Shown here piece after piece: positions 36,501 to 47,280 of a stretch of 64,000 bases of DNA (position 1 is its first letter; each line of letters begins with the position of its first letter). The DNA is from Pseudomonas marginalis (GTDB lineage: Bacteria > Pseudomonadota > Gammaproteobacteria > Pseudomonadales > Pseudomonadaceae), in assembly GCF_008692035.1 (NCBI RefSeq), contig NZ_VTFG01000001.1, positions 2,356,001 through 2,420,000 of the forward strand, read 5' to 3'. The translations under genes and the position numbers were made by a program. The notes under the pieces are model-generated. The model ran no database searches. It was not told the DNA's origin and was given only the letters and a program-made list of their open reading frames with translations.

Positions 36501-37325
36501 TTAAAACCAAAGGCGCACACCGACCACCCAGCGCAGCTGGCTGATGTCTTCGTCTTCATCGCGAGCGTACTGCGCCGTCCGCCCATAGCTGCGGTTCCAA
36601 CTCACCCCCACGTAAGGCGCCAACTCCCGGCGCACCTCGTAGCGCAAGCGCAGGCCCAGCTCGCTTTCCGACAGGCCTGCGCCCACCCGGCGTTGCGGAT
36701 CGTTCTGCGCATAAAAATTGAGTTCGGCCGTCGGCTGAAGGATCAGGCGATTGCTCAGCAGGATGTCGTAGTCACCTTCCAGGCGTGCCGCGGTGTGGCC
36801 CGACTCGCCCACAAACAGCGTCGCCTCGGCCTCGAAGTTGTAGAGCGCCATGCCCTGCAGGCCGAACGCCGCCCAGGTTTGGCTGTCCCCGGGCTTGAAG
36901 TCCTGGCGCACGCCGCCAACCAGGTCCCACCAAGGGCTGATGGCGTGCCCCCACAACGCCTGGGCTTCGGCGCTGTCAGTGCGACCGGCGCTGCGCTCGC
37001 CTTCGCTGCGCAGCCACAGACGGTCGATGTCACCACCGACCCAACCCTTGATGTCCCAGTTCAGCGCACCACCGCCACCGCCGCCTTGCCATTCCAGCTG
37101 GTTGACCAGCAGCATTGAGTTGATGCCGCTGTCATGCACCACATGCCCGCCCGGCGCGTTATACACAGCGGCGCGATCAGCGTCGGTGAGCAGCGGGATC
37201 GGCGTACGGCTTTCGCTCAGCGCCGGAACCGCCGGGCTCATGCCTTGAAACTCCTCGGCCTGCGCCAGCGAGCCGAATGTCCACCCGGCCAGCGCGATAC
37301 ACACCGATAAAACCCGACGGCTCAT
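36501..37325 (-). CDS. copB: Outer-membrane copper-resistance protein CopB
   Basis: 274 residues. A signal peptide ending SLAQA is followed by a beta-barrel with repeated amphipathic strands: [30 protein letters not shown] and a C-terminal WVVGVRLWF ending in aromatic Phe. The Met/His-rich N-terminal domain seen in many CopB proteins is short here. The start at 37325 has GAGG 8 nt before it and lies 10 nt after copA. Confidence 0.92.
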   Translation of the reverse strand: MSRRVLSVCIALAGWTFGSLAQAEEFQGMSPAVPALSESRTPIPLLTDADRAAVYNAPGGHVVHDSGINSMLLVNQLEWQGGGGGGALNWDIKGWVGGDIDRLWLRSEGERSAGRTDSAEAQALWGHAISPWWDLVGGVRQDFKPGDSQTWAAFGLQGMALYNFEAEATLFVGESGHTAARLEGDYDILLSNRLILQPTAELNFYAQNDPQRRVGAGLSESELGLRLRYEVRRELAPYVGVSWNRSYGRTAQYARDEDEDISQLRWVVGVRLWF

Positions 37326-37335
37326 GCTCGCGTCC

Positions 37336-39051
37336 TCATTCATGTACGCGCACTTCACGGAACATGCCCATTTCCATGTGGTACAGCAGGTGGCAGTGAT
37401 AGGCCCAACGCCCCAGGGCATCGGCGGTCACGCGGTAACTGCGGCGCGAGCCCGGCGGCATGTCGATGGTGTGCTTGCGGACCTGGAACTGGCCGTTTTC
37501 ATCCTCCAGGTCGCTCCACAGGCCGTGCAGGTGAATCGGGTGGCTCATCATCGTGTCGTTGACCAGCACCAGCCGGACGCGCTCGCCATAGGTCAGTTGC
37601 AAGGGCTCGGCATCGGAGAACTTCACGCCATTGAATGACCAGGCGAACTTCTCCATATGCCCGGTGAGGTGCAATTCAAGGGTGCGCGCGGGGTCGCGGC
37701 CATCGGGGTCCTCAAAGGTGCTGTGCAGGTCGGCGTAGGTCAGCACTCGCCGACCGTTGTTGCGCAGGCCGATACCGGGATCGTCGAGCTTGGGCACCGG
37801 GCTCATCGCCTGCATGTCCACCAAAGGGTTGTTCTGCTCGCTGGCCGGGTGGCTCTGCATCGACATCGCGCCCATCCCACTGTGATCCATGCCCGCCATA
37901 TCCGGCATGTCCGCCATGGCGCCGTGATCCATCCCACCCATGCCCATGTCGTCCATGGTGAGCCAGGGGCGCGGCTCAAGTGCCGGTACGGGGGCCGTCG
38001 CCCCCGCCTGGCGGGCAAGCGTGCCACGGGCATAACCCGTGCGGTCCATGGACTGGGCAAACAGCGTGTAGGCCGCTGCCGTGGGCTCCACCAGCACATC
38101 GAAGGTTTCGGCGACCGCAATGCGGAACTCATCGACGCTGACCGGCTTGACCGGCTGGCCATCGGCGGCGATGACGGTCATCTTCAGCCCCGGAATGCGC
38201 ACATCGAAATAGGTCATCGCCGAACCGTTGATAAAGCGCAGGCGTATTTTCTCCCCGGCTTCAAACACCCCGGTCCAGTTGAGGCCGGGGGGCTGGCCGT
38301 TGAGCAGGTAGGTGTAGGTCTGGCCGCTGACGTCCGCGAGGTCGGTAGGGTTCATCTTCATCTGCGCCCACATCAGCCGGTCGCTGACAGTGGCCGACCA
38401 GCCCTGCTTGCCCACATCCCGTGCGAAATCGCCCACGGTGGGCTTATGCAGGTTGTAGTAATCGGACTGCTTCTTGAGGGTCTTCATCAGGGCGACGGGG
38501 TCTTCGTCGGTCCAGTCCGAGAGCATCACCACGTAGTCGCGCTGGCAGGTGAAGGGCTCGGGCTCCAACGGCTCGATGACCAGCGGGCCGTACACCCCCT
38601 GCTGCTCCTGGAACCCGGAGTGGCTGTGGTACCAGTAAGTGCCGTGCTGTCTGACCTTGAACTGATAGACAAACACGCCACCCGGCTCGATGCCCTTGAA
38701 ACTCAGGCCGGGCACGCCGTCCATGGTCGACGGCAACAAGATGCCGTGCCAGTGGATCGACGTCGGCTCGCTGAGGCGGTTGTGCACGCGCAGGGTCACG
38801 GTGTCGCCCTCACGCCAGCGCAGCAACGGGCCGGGCAGGCTGCCATTGATGGTCAACGCGGTGCGCTGTTGACCCGTGAGATTGACCGGCGTCTGCTCGA
38901 TAAACAGAGCGAATTCGCTGCCCGCCAGCACCGTGGGCTCGCCCGCACTTGTCAGCGCCCATACCGGCGTGCGCCATAGCCCGAGCCCGCCCAGCAGGCC
39001 GCCGGCGGCCAGGCCTTTGACGAAGGTTCGTCTGGAGGTAGTAGAGTGCAT
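37336..39051 (-). CDS. copA: Periplasmic multicopper oxidase CopA
   Basis: 571 residues with a twin-arginine signal (SRRTFVKG). All copper motifs are present: [28 protein letters not shown] and [13 protein letters not shown] (type 1 with Met axial). Between domains 2 and 3 lies a Met/His-rich stretch (about residues 365-400: [21 protein letters not shown]) that binds extra copper. Oxidises Cu(I) in the periplasm. First gene of copABCD; no copRS pair is adjacent in this window. Confidence 0.95.
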   Translation of the reverse strand: MHSTTSRRTFVKGLAAGGLLGGLGLWRTPVWALTSAGEPTVLAGSEFALFIEQTPVNLTGQQRTALTINGSLPGPLLRWREGDTVTLRVHNRLSEPTSIHWHGILLPSTMDGVPGLSFKGIEPGGVFVYQFKVRQHGTYWYHSHSGFQEQQGVYGPLVIEPLEPEPFTCQRDYVVMLSDWTDEDPVALMKTLKKQSDYYNLHKPTVGDFARDVGKQGWSATVSDRLMWAQMKMNPTDLADVSGQTYTYLLNGQPPGLNWTGVFEAGEKIRLRFINGSAMTYFDVRIPGLKMTVIAADGQPVKPVSVDEFRIAVAETFDVLVEPTAAAYTLFAQSMDRTGYARGTLARQAGATAPVPALEPRPWLTMDDMGMGGMDHGAMADMPDMAGMDHSGMGAMSMQSHPASEQNNPLVDMQAMSPVPKLDDPGIGLRNNGRRVLTYADLHSTFEDPDGRDPARTLELHLTGHMEKFAWSFNGVKFSDAEPLQLTYGERVRLVLVNDTMMSHPIHLHGLWSDLEDENGQFQVRKHTIDMPPGSRRSYRVTADALGRWAYHCHLLYHMEMGMFREVRVHE

Positions 39052-39147
39052 GCCGATTCAAGTCCGTCAGTTGAATGGCAGCAGATTAGGGGTCGCCGGC
39101 TGTCAGCAACCTTAGCGGCAGATTACCGATCCGACAGTTTCGGCGTG

Positions 39148-39170
39148 CCCGGCACCGCCTGGGTGCCGGG
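39148..39170 (-). terminator. Hairpin between the 129-aa gene and copA
   Basis: 9-bp stem CCCGGCACC / GGTGCCGGG with a 5-nt loop, 12 nt after the stop codon of the 129-residue gene. There is no T run, so termination is probable but not certain. Confidence 0.5.
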
Positions 39171-39181
39171 GCATGGAGGGG

Positions 39182-39571
39182 TCAGGCAATCTGTGCCTTG
39201 GACGCCACCTCAGCGAAGGTCGCCGGATCCAACGCATCGGCCTGCTCATCCAGCACCTGGCGCGGGTGATCGTTGCCCGGGATGGAGCTGTCGATCAGCG
39301 CCAACAGCTGCGCGCCCAGGGCGGTCAGAATGAAATTCTCTCCGTTACCGCCTTCTTCCTCAGGCCGCGACTCGATAAACCCACGCTTGAACAACAGCGC
39401 TTCATAGTCCGCGGCGGTCTTTTTAAGCGCATCCAGGTTACCGGTGGACTCGCCCGCAGTGGCCTTCTCGGCCGCTTCCTGCTCGGCGTATTTGCGTGGG
39501 GCAAAGCTGCCCTCGCCGTTCTGCACTTCATGCAGCAGACGTTCGATCAGATCCCAGTTGTAAGTCGTCAT
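39182..39571 (-). CDS. DUF2513-like small protein
   Basis: 129 residues, acidic and soluble. YNWDLIERLLHEVQNG at the start and YEALLFKRGFIES with FILTALGAQLLALI later resemble the winged-helix-like DUF2513 pattern. A DNA-binding role is possible but the match is loose. GGAG precedes the ATG. Confidence 0.6.
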   Translation of the reverse strand: MTTYNWDLIERLLHEVQNGEGSFAPRKYAEQEAAEKATAGESTGNLDALKKTAADYEALLFKRGFIESRPEEEGGNGENFILTALGAQLLALIDSSIPGNDHPRQVLDEQADALDPATFAEVASKAQIA

Positions 39572-39725
39572 CCTGATTCCTCCTGCAGGCCTAAGGAAAG
39601 TAGCCCGTCTGTAGGAGTGACCCTGTGGGTCTATGGCCGTTCATACCAACCGACGGGCGTCATTTCTCTGAACTTTCCAGACGTTCGCCCCCTCAACTGA
39701 GCATCACCGCCAAGGAGGTCCGACC

Positions 39726-40001
39726 ATGAAAACCCTGATGAACCTGGCCATCGCCGCCACGTTGCTCACCGCCCTGCCTGCCTGGGCCTGCACTCCGGAG
39801 GAGGCCACGGCCAAGCGCGAGCAACTGGCCCAGGAAGTGGCCAAACTCACCGAGCAGAACCCGACCAAGGCCAAGGAGATGAACGACGAGCTGCAGAAGA
39901 TGGACCTGGATACTGAAAGCGCGGAGTTCCCCGACAAGTGCCAGTTGATCGACGCCCGGCTCAAGGAATTGAAAGAAGCGGCGGCCAAGGCGAACAACTG
40001 A
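39726..40001 (+). CDS. Small periplasmic helical protein
   Basis: 91 residues. Signal peptide MKTLMNLAIAATLLTALPAWA; the mature part starts with Cys-Thr-Pro and has one further Cys (DKCQLID), so a disulfide is likely. The remainder is a Lys/Glu-rich helical hairpin (EEATAKREQLAQEVAKL, LIDARLKELKEAA). No named family recognised. GGAGG lies 8 nt before ATG; its own terminator follows. Confidence 0.75.
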   Translation: MKTLMNLAIAATLLTALPAWACTPEEATAKREQLAQEVAKLTEQNPTKAKEMNDELQKMDLDTESAEFPDKCQLIDARLKELKEAAAKANN

Positions 40002-40007
40002 GGTTAA

Positions 40008-40034
40008 AAAAAACCGGACAACGTCCGGTTTTTT
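40008..40034. terminator. Bidirectional terminator
   Basis: A run, stem CCGGAC / GTCCGG with AAC loop, then TTTTTT. The flanking A and T runs extend the stem and let it end both the small periplasmic gene and the convergent helicase gene. Confidence 0.92.
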
Positions 40035-40049
40035 CACATCCCCCACGCC

Positions 40050-41396
<1,347 letters not shown>

Positions 41397-41589
41397 GGGT
41401 GCTACCTCGAAGAAATACAAAAAATCAGCTGCATAGGGTACCGGTTTCGGGCGTCCAAACCGAGTGTCTTTACGCGAACGGCGCTAATCAGTTGCTTTTT
41501 TGTCAGAGCATTTGTCCACGGCATCAACTTTGTTGCACTTAAATGCTCTAATCGCGCCGTCTTGTCTTACAGAAGAATCGGTTTCATCC

Positions 41590-42876
41590 ATGGATATCAA
41601 ACAGCTCTGGCTCAACGTCCAAAACCTCTGGGGCACCCTCGACGAACACCCGCTGCTGCATGCCAGCCTCGGTTTCCTGGTGTTGCTGGTGGTGGCCCTG
41701 CTGCTCGGACGGGTGGCCCGTTACCTCATCCTCCACGCCGTCAAATTGCTCGGCCGGCAACCGGCGCTGCACTGGCTCAACGACCTGCGGCACAACAAAG
41801 TCTTCCACCGCCTGGCGCAGATGACGCCTTCGCTGGTGATCCAGTTCGGCCTGTACCTGGTGCCGGACCTGAGCAAGACCGCCATCCTGTTTATCGGCAA
41901 CGTGGCCCTGGCCCTGACCATCCTGTTCCTGATGCTGGCCATGAGCGCCCTGCTCAACGCCCTGCTGGACATCTATGCGCGCACCGAACACGCGCGTACC
42001 CGCTCGATCAAGGGCTACGTGCAGTTGGCGAAGATGGTGCTGTACGTGTTTGGCGCGATCATCATCGTCGCGACCCTGATTGACCGTTCGCCACTGTTAC
42101 TGCTGTCGGGCCTGGGTGCGATGTCGGCGGTGATCCTGTTGGTCTACAAGGACACGCTGTTGTCGTTCGTCGCCAGCGTGCAATTGACCAGCAACGACAT
42201 GCTGCGCGTCGGCGACTGGATCGAAATGCCCCAGGTCGGCGCCGACGGCGATGTGGTGGACATCACCCTGCACACGGTCAAGGTGCAGAACTTCGACAAG
42301 ACCATCGTCTCCATCCCGACCTGGCGCCTGATGTCCGAATCGTTCAAGAACTGGCGCGGCATGCAGGCCTCGGGTGGGCGACGCATCAAGCGCAGCCTGT
42401 TTATCGATGCCAGCGGCGTGCGCTTTTTGCGTGACGATGAAGAAGTACGCATGACCCAGGTGCACCTGCTCACCGACTACATCGGGCGCAAGCAGGCCGA
42501 ACTCAAGGCCTGGAACGAAGCCCAGGGCCACAGCGCGCAACTGTCGGCCAACCGCCGGCGCATGACCAACCTCGGCACCTTCCGCGCGTATGCCCTGGCC
42601 TACCTCAAAAGCCATCCGGACATCCAGCCGAACATGACCTGCATGGTGCGCCAGATGCAAACCACCGCCGAGGGCGTGCCGCTGGAGATCTACTGCTTTA
42701 CCCGCACCACCGCGTGGGCCGATTACGAGCGGATCCAGGGGGATATTTTCGACTACCTGCTGGCCGTGTTGCCGGAGTTCGGATTGAACCTGTACCAGCA
42801 ACCCAGTGGCACCGACTTGCGCACCGGGATACTGGCCCTGGCAGGCACTGCCCGAACCTTGGAAACCCCGGAGTAG
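41590..42876 (+). CDS. MscS-family mechanosensitive channel (YbdG/MscM-like)
   Basis: 428 residues. N-terminal helices (LHASLGFLVLLVVALLLGRVARYL and others), then the MscS core: LLLLSGLGAMSAVILLVYKDTLLSFVASVQL pore region (about 175-205), RVGDWIEMPQVGADGDVVDITLHTVKV beta domain, and the NFDKTIVSIPTW segment. Length and long inserted C-terminal domain fit YbdG. Inner membrane, osmotic protection. Confidence 0.88.
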   Translation: MDIKQLWLNVQNLWGTLDEHPLLHASLGFLVLLVVALLLGRVARYLILHAVKLLGRQPALHWLNDLRHNKVFHRLAQMTPSLVIQFGLYLVPDLSKTAILFIGNVALALTILFLMLAMSALLNALLDIYARTEHARTRSIKGYVQLAKMVLYVFGAIIIVATLIDRSPLLLLSGLGAMSAVILLVYKDTLLSFVASVQLTSNDMLRVGDWIEMPQVGADGDVVDITLHTVKVQNFDKTIVSIPTWRLMSESFKNWRGMQASGGRRIKRSLFIDASGVRFLRDDEEVRMTQVHLLTDYIGRKQAELKAWNEAQGHSAQLSANRRRMTNLGTFRAYALAYLKSHPDIQPNMTCMVRQMQTTAEGVPLEIYCFTRTTAWADYERIQGDIFDYLLAVLPEFGLNLYQQPSGTDLRTGILALAGTARTLETPE

Positions 42877-43149
42877 TGACAACGATATCGACGAGGGGCT
42901 GGGAAGCGCCTCGTCGCTATCTATATAGGACGATGGGCGCAACCGTATTCATCTAAACACGACCGATAAAAGCCAGCATCTATGTATAGCCGCTGCTGCC
43001 GATTATTCAACGGGCCCACCCCATAAAGAAAATTTCTCCTACGCCTTTAGTGAATTTCACTACTTGCGCGCACTATTTCTAATCTGTTTTAAAAAAAATC
43101 CACGCCTTAGCATCTGGCCATCAAACAACGCCAGCAAAAGGCCTCCCTC
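42877..43149. other. Spacer upstream of the N-N-bond cluster, with a hairpin
   Basis: 273 nt with no gene. An 8-bp hairpin CGACGAGG / CCTCGTCG (42889-42916) just after the channel gene lacks a T run. The following 230 nt are AT-rich compared with the flanks (for example a run of eight A near 43091), the likely promoter region for the operon starting at 43150. No operator is recognised. Confidence 0.55.
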
Positions 43150-44529
43150 ATGTTATGGACAACTCAGCTTTCCGATAATGCAGCAGACTTTGTATTAAGT
43201 TCGAATGCCGAAGCATTGACCCACTATTGTGGTGCTGGCGCCTTTGCTCAACCCCACGATTTTTATACCCAAAACCCCTACCAGCGCCCTTCGCGGCCGC
43301 AGGACGTCACCGATTCAATCATCACCACCTGCCTGACCAGCGACCAGCTTTCAAACAGCCAGCATCTATTGGCACAGCGGTTGTTATTGAATATCTACGA
43401 ACAAGACCTGGTCTTCTTGCCCAAGCCGCCATTGGAACTCGACTTCAAGGCGTTCAAGCGTTTCTATGATCCCCAGCACGCGGCCAGTGGCAAAAAGATC
43501 CGCCCGTTGCTGGAACACTACTTGTACAACTGGCTCAAGGAAGAAGTACATATCAATGGCCCTTGGTGCCTGGACTCTTTTATCGCCCACACCGATAAAG
43601 TATTGGATGACGTCGCCCGATCCGAGTCCAAACTCCATGAAGTACTGACCACCAGCCGCCACCCCGAGCGAGCCGCCAGGTTTTTCATGACGCAGTGTGC
43701 GGGAGACTTCCTCAGTGAAGCATCGGCCATGGCCCGCAACGTACTGGGTAACAGCGGTGTGTACACCAGCGAATTGTTCAAGATCCTGATCGACGAGTAC
43801 GGCTACGGCGTCGACAAAAAGAAGCACAGCACCATTTTTGAAGACATGCTCCAGGACATGGGCATGTCCCATCACGTGCACCACTACTGGCAGTTCTATA
43901 CGCCGGCGTCGCTGTCGCTCACCAACTACTTCCACTACGTATCGGCCAACCATGGCGAGCTGTTCCGCTATATCGGCGCCATGTACTACACCGAAGCTAC
44001 ATTGGCGCTGACCACCAAGCACCAGTCACGCGCGATCAAGACCATCTTCAACGGCAACGTTTCCACGGACTATTTCGATGAGCATGCCCACATCGATGTG
44101 CACCACGGAAGAATGGCCCTCCAGCGCCTGATCATTCCCATGATCAAGCAGTTCGGCACCCAGATCATCCCCGACCTTATTCGCGGCTTTGAAGAGTTCA
44201 GGCTGCTTCAGGACATCGCCGACGAAGAGTTGTATGCCCATATCAACTGGCATGACGCGTTCGATGAGCATCGCGCACAGGCAGCGGCGCTCCAGGGCCA
44301 CAAACCCGTGGACCTGAGGATTACCGAGACCGAACACGAGCTGTCGGTGCTGCATACCCACCCGAATGACGAACTGTTCTGGGTCGAATCAGGCGAGCTG
44401 GAGTTCGTCGCCAGCCCCGAACTGACGGTGCGCCTCAAGGCCGGCGAAGGCGTGGTAATTCCCAAGGGAATGCTGCACGGCACCCGCATCACCAGCCCGT
44501 CCTGCACGTACACCGTCACCGCCATCTGA
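43150..44529 (+). CDS. SznF-like diiron oxidase-cupin (N-hydroxylating / N-N bond forming)
   Basis: 459 residues in three parts: an N-terminal helical domain (1-150), a heme-oxygenase-like diiron oxidase domain (about 160-350) and a C-terminal cupin (about 385-459). Candidate diiron ligands are E190, E216, H226, E282, H312, D316 and H319. Their spacings equal those of SznF (E189, E215, H225, E281, H311, D315, H318 as I recall them). Cupin ligands H402, H404 and H443 (HTH, then MLHGT) again match the SznF spacing (407/409/448). SznF hydroxylates N-methylarginine twice and rearranges it to an N-nitrosourea. The substrate here is unknown, since no SznE-like methyltransferase is present. First gene of a five-gene operon. 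Confidence 0.85.
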   Translation: MLWTTQLSDNAADFVLSSNAEALTHYCGAGAFAQPHDFYTQNPYQRPSRPQDVTDSIITTCLTSDQLSNSQHLLAQRLLLNIYEQDLVFLPKPPLELDFKAFKRFYDPQHAASGKKIRPLLEHYLYNWLKEEVHINGPWCLDSFIAHTDKVLDDVARSESKLHEVLTTSRHPERAARFFMTQCAGDFLSEASAMARNVLGNSGVYTSELFKILIDEYGYGVDKKKHSTIFEDMLQDMGMSHHVHHYWQFYTPASLSLTNYFHYVSANHGELFRYIGAMYYTEATLALTTKHQSRAIKTIFNGNVSTDYFDEHAHIDVHHGRMALQRLIIPMIKQFGTQIIPDLIRGFEEFRLLQDIADEELYAHINWHDAFDEHRAQAAALQGHKPVDLRITETEHELSVLHTHPNDELFWVESGELEFVASPELTVRLKAGEGVVIPKGMLHGTRITSPSCTYTVTAI

Positions 44530-44541
44530 GTAGGCAACCCA

Positions 44542-44856
44542 ATGAAAGCCATCAGCCTGAATCTCGACCACGCCAACTTTGTGGCCGTGGGGGAAAGAAC
44601 CTACTTTCTCAAGCGTCACGCCTATTCGACGCAATTGCTGCCCACCTCGTGCCCCCACCGTGGCGGCCCGCTGCACATGGGCGAAGTGACAGGCGACGGC
44701 CAAAGCGTGATCTGTCCCTGGCACGACAATGCCTACAAGGTCTGCAACCTGGAAAAAAAGGCGCTGCCCACCGTGCGCGTCATGAACCAGATCAGCACCG
44801 TCGTCGGCGACACCGAGCGCTGTGTGCCGCTGCTTAAAATCTCCCGTTACGACTGA
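44542..44856 (+). CDS. Rieske [2Fe-2S] ferredoxin
   Basis: 104 residues, only a Rieske domain. Cluster ligands are in CPHRGGPLHMG (Cys-x-His) and CPWHDNAYKV (Cys-x-x-His), 18 residues apart. No signal peptide, so it is cytoplasmic. It lies 12 nt after the SznF-like gene and is followed by a 1-nt overlap with the MFS gene. Probably the electron donor that reduces the diiron centre of the upstream oxidase; this is inferred from position. Confidence 0.9.
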   Translation: MKAISLNLDHANFVAVGERTYFLKRHAYSTQLLPTSCPHRGGPLHMGEVTGDGQSVICPWHDNAYKVCNLEKKALPTVRVMNQISTVVGDTERCVPLLKISRYD

Positions 44857-46046
44857 TGAAGCCCATGAATACTAAATCGACATTGACCGCGTTCTATTCA
44901 ATCGTGACCCTCTTCACCGGCCTCGACATGGCGATTGTCATCGCGATGGTCTGGTTCGGCCTGGAGACTACCGGTTCGACATTCCTGGTCGGCGCCACCT
45001 TGTGCGTGGCCACCGTGGTGCCCTATTTGTGCGAACAGTACATCGGCAAGTTCTTTACCATTGAACTCAGCCTGAAACGGCTGCTGTACATTCGCCTGGC
45101 GGCCTTCGCCGCAGTACTGGGGCTGTCGTTTACCCAGGCCGCCTTGCTGCCCATCGGCTTCCTGGCCATCGCGTTCGTGGTGGGCGTCACCGACTACTTC
45201 ACCATCAGCACCCTGGAATCGAAAAATACCAAGCTGGTGCTGGCCGGCCTCACCGACAGCGATACCTGCGCGCGGTTGATGCAAACCTCCATCCAGATCG
45301 GTGCCTTCGGCGGTGCGCTGCTGGGCGGGTTGATCGTGGATGTGTTCTCGGTCAACCAGACACTGCAGATCATCAGCCTGGCGGCGATCCTCTCGCTCGC
45401 GGCCATCCTCCTGGTGGCCGACAACCCCAACGAACATACCGCCGAACAGGCCACAGGGCCCTCCACTGCGCGGCCGCTGGACCTGCCGCGCAACCTCTAC
45501 ATCCTGATCATCGTGTTGAGCATGATCGGGTTCCATATCGGCGCGTTCAACAGCCTGGTGCCCATCGTTTTTCAAAAGCTCAATGAGTGGAATGCCACCC
45601 TGTTCGGCGTCGCCAGTGGCCTGGCCGGCCTGGGCGCCTTCAGCGCCGCGGTATTGCCGCGCATCAAGCTCAACAGCTACGGGGCCATCTCGCTGGTGAT
45701 ACTGGCGGACGTGGCAATCGTCTACTTCCAGAACCTCTACGTGATGATGGCCGCGGCCTTCCTGCTGGGTTTTTGCATCAACAGCCTGCGGATCCAATTG
45801 CGTAAAACCCTGATCGAGTCGGCGCCCAACGCCCGGGTAGCCGATGTGATCGCGGCCAAGAGTTCGCTCTACTACCTGCTGGTCAGTGGCTCGGCACCGA
45901 TGATCCTGACGTTCTTCACCACCTCGGGATTTCTCGGACTCGAAGGCGCCCGCCTGTTGATGATCGTCTCCGCCGGCCTGTTGGCCACCGCCGTACTGGC
46001 ATGGAAACTGACCCCGGCCGCCGCGCCCACGGCCACCACGGAATAA
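44856..46046 (+). CDS. MFS transporter of the cluster
   Basis: 396 residues, about 12 helices, without the long loops of sugar permeases. The start overlaps the Rieske stop by one base (TGATG). Helix-rich segments such as FHIGAFNSLVPIVFQKL and a central hydrophilic linker (about 190-205) divide two six-helix halves. In the context of a biosynthetic operon it most likely exports the product. The family cannot be narrowed from sequence alone. Confidence 0.87.
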   Translation: MKPMNTKSTLTAFYSIVTLFTGLDMAIVIAMVWFGLETTGSTFLVGATLCVATVVPYLCEQYIGKFFTIELSLKRLLYIRLAAFAAVLGLSFTQAALLPIGFLAIAFVVGVTDYFTISTLESKNTKLVLAGLTDSDTCARLMQTSIQIGAFGGALLGGLIVDVFSVNQTLQIISLAAILSLAAILLVADNPNEHTAEQATGPSTARPLDLPRNLYILIIVLSMIGFHIGAFNSLVPIVFQKLNEWNATLFGVASGLAGLGAFSAAVLPRIKLNSYGAISLVILADVAIVYFQNLYVMMAAAFLLGFCINSLRIQLRKTLIESAPNARVADVIAAKSSLYYLLVSGSAPMILTFFTTSGFLGLEGARLLMIVSAGLLATAVLAWKLTPAAAPTATTE

Positions 46047-46049
46047 GGA

Positions 46050-47276
46050 ATGCACGACGTGAAAACCGTACTCATCGTTGACCCGTTCTCCACGGGCAAA
46101 CTCTACGCGCCCTTGCTCAACGCACAGGGCATACGGTGCATCGCCGTGATCTCCACGCGCGCCTTGCCTGAACACTTCACCAACGACTTGATCACAGAGA
46201 ACTTCCATGAGGTGTATGCCTGGGAAGAGAGCCTGTTGATTACCCTGGAAGCCTTGTCACCGAGCGCCGTGATCGCCGGTTGCGAAACCGCGATCTACCT
46301 CACGGACTACCTGACGGAGCTGCTCGACATCCCGGGCAACAGCCGTATCACCAGCGACCTGCGACGCAACAAATTCTCCATGCAGCAGGCGCTGAAAAAA
46401 TACCAGTTGGCCCACATCGATTCGCACTTGCTGAGCTCACCGAGCCGCATCGGCGAAGTGCTGGCCAAACTCGACGACTCCGCCACCTATGTGGTCAAGC
46501 CGCTGAACTCGGCCGCCACCGAAGGCGTGGTGTTTGCCCAGGGCAAGCGCGAAGTGGAGACCGCCTTGAAAAACGCGGCCTGGCAGCAGAAAAACGACCT
46601 GGGCGAAGTCAATCTCGGTTTTATCGTGCAGTCGTTCATAGCGGGACCGGAGTACGTGGTAGACATGGTCGCCTTTGACGGCACCTACGTCGTTGCCAGC
46701 GTCTGCAAGTACACCAAGATCCAGAAGAACGGCAGCATGTTTGTCTACGAAAGCCTCGACACCCTCGACCCGCGGGCTGAAGAACTGCAACCGCTGACCG
46801 ATTACGCGCGCCAGGCGGCAGCGGCCCTGGGCGTGCGGGTCGGGCCGATTCATATGGAAATCATCTGGTCTGAGGCCGGGCCGGTGATGATCGAGGCCGG
46901 CGGTCGCTTGCACGGCGGCATCGCGCCCCTGCTGTTCCAGCAGGTGTATCACCCCGACTTGCTGTCACTGTCGATCGACAGCTACCTCGGCCACCCACGC
47001 CCCCAGGCCGATGCGGTCAGCCAGATCAGCCATGGCCGGATCGGTTTCTTCTGTTCCGATGAACGCCATGCCTTCGCTCCGCCCTCACCCCAGGCCATAC
47101 AAAGCGCCCAGGCGGACGAGGCCTATTGCGGGCACCGCTATTTCATCGGCGCCGGCGATACCACGCCGGTCACGATCGACTTCGCCACCTGTCCAGGGCT
47201 GTTCTGGCTGCAAAGCCCTTCGGCGCAGCAACTGGACACCAGTACCGCCAACCTGCGAAAAAAACTGTGGGGCTAA
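46050..47276 (+). CDS. ATP-grasp ligase (amino acid/peptide ligase-like)
   Basis: 408 residues. N-terminal preATP-grasp domain (KTVLIVDPFSTGKLYAPLL), then ATP-grasp motifs YVVKPLNSAATEGVVFA (ATP lysine), IVQSFIAGPEYVVDMVAFDG and the metal-binding HMEIIWSEAGPVMIEAGGRL. The layout is like BacD-type L-amino acid ligases, which join a carboxylate to an amine through an acyl phosphate. Only 3 nt follow the MFS stop; a GTG at 46059, 9 nt after AAGGA, is an alternative start. Likely couples the oxidised amino acid to a partner. Confidence 0.88.
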   Translation: MHDVKTVLIVDPFSTGKLYAPLLNAQGIRCIAVISTRALPEHFTNDLITENFHEVYAWEESLLITLEALSPSAVIAGCETAIYLTDYLTELLDIPGNSRITSDLRRNKFSMQQALKKYQLAHIDSHLLSSPSRIGEVLAKLDDSATYVVKPLNSAATEGVVFAQGKREVETALKNAAWQQKNDLGEVNLGFIVQSFIAGPEYVVDMVAFDGTYVVASVCKYTKIQKNGSMFVYESLDTLDPRAEELQPLTDYARQAAAALGVRVGPIHMEIIWSEAGPVMIEAGGRLHGGIAPLLFQQVYHPDLLSLSIDSYLGHPRPQADAVSQISHGRIGFFCSDERHAFAPPSPQAIQSAQADEAYCGHRYFIGAGDTTPVTIDFATCPGLFWLQSPSAQQLDTSTANLRKKLWG

Positions 47277-47280
47277 GGTT

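Noticed and set aside
37657..38979. 440-codon plus-strand open frame
   Set aside because: Antisense to copA, His-rich by reverse complement of Met/His codons; no start signals.
44898..46208. 436-codon minus-strand frame in the N-N-bond cluster
   Set aside because: Complement of the MFS gene with Gln/Gly/Arg-rich low-complexity sequence; not a real gene.
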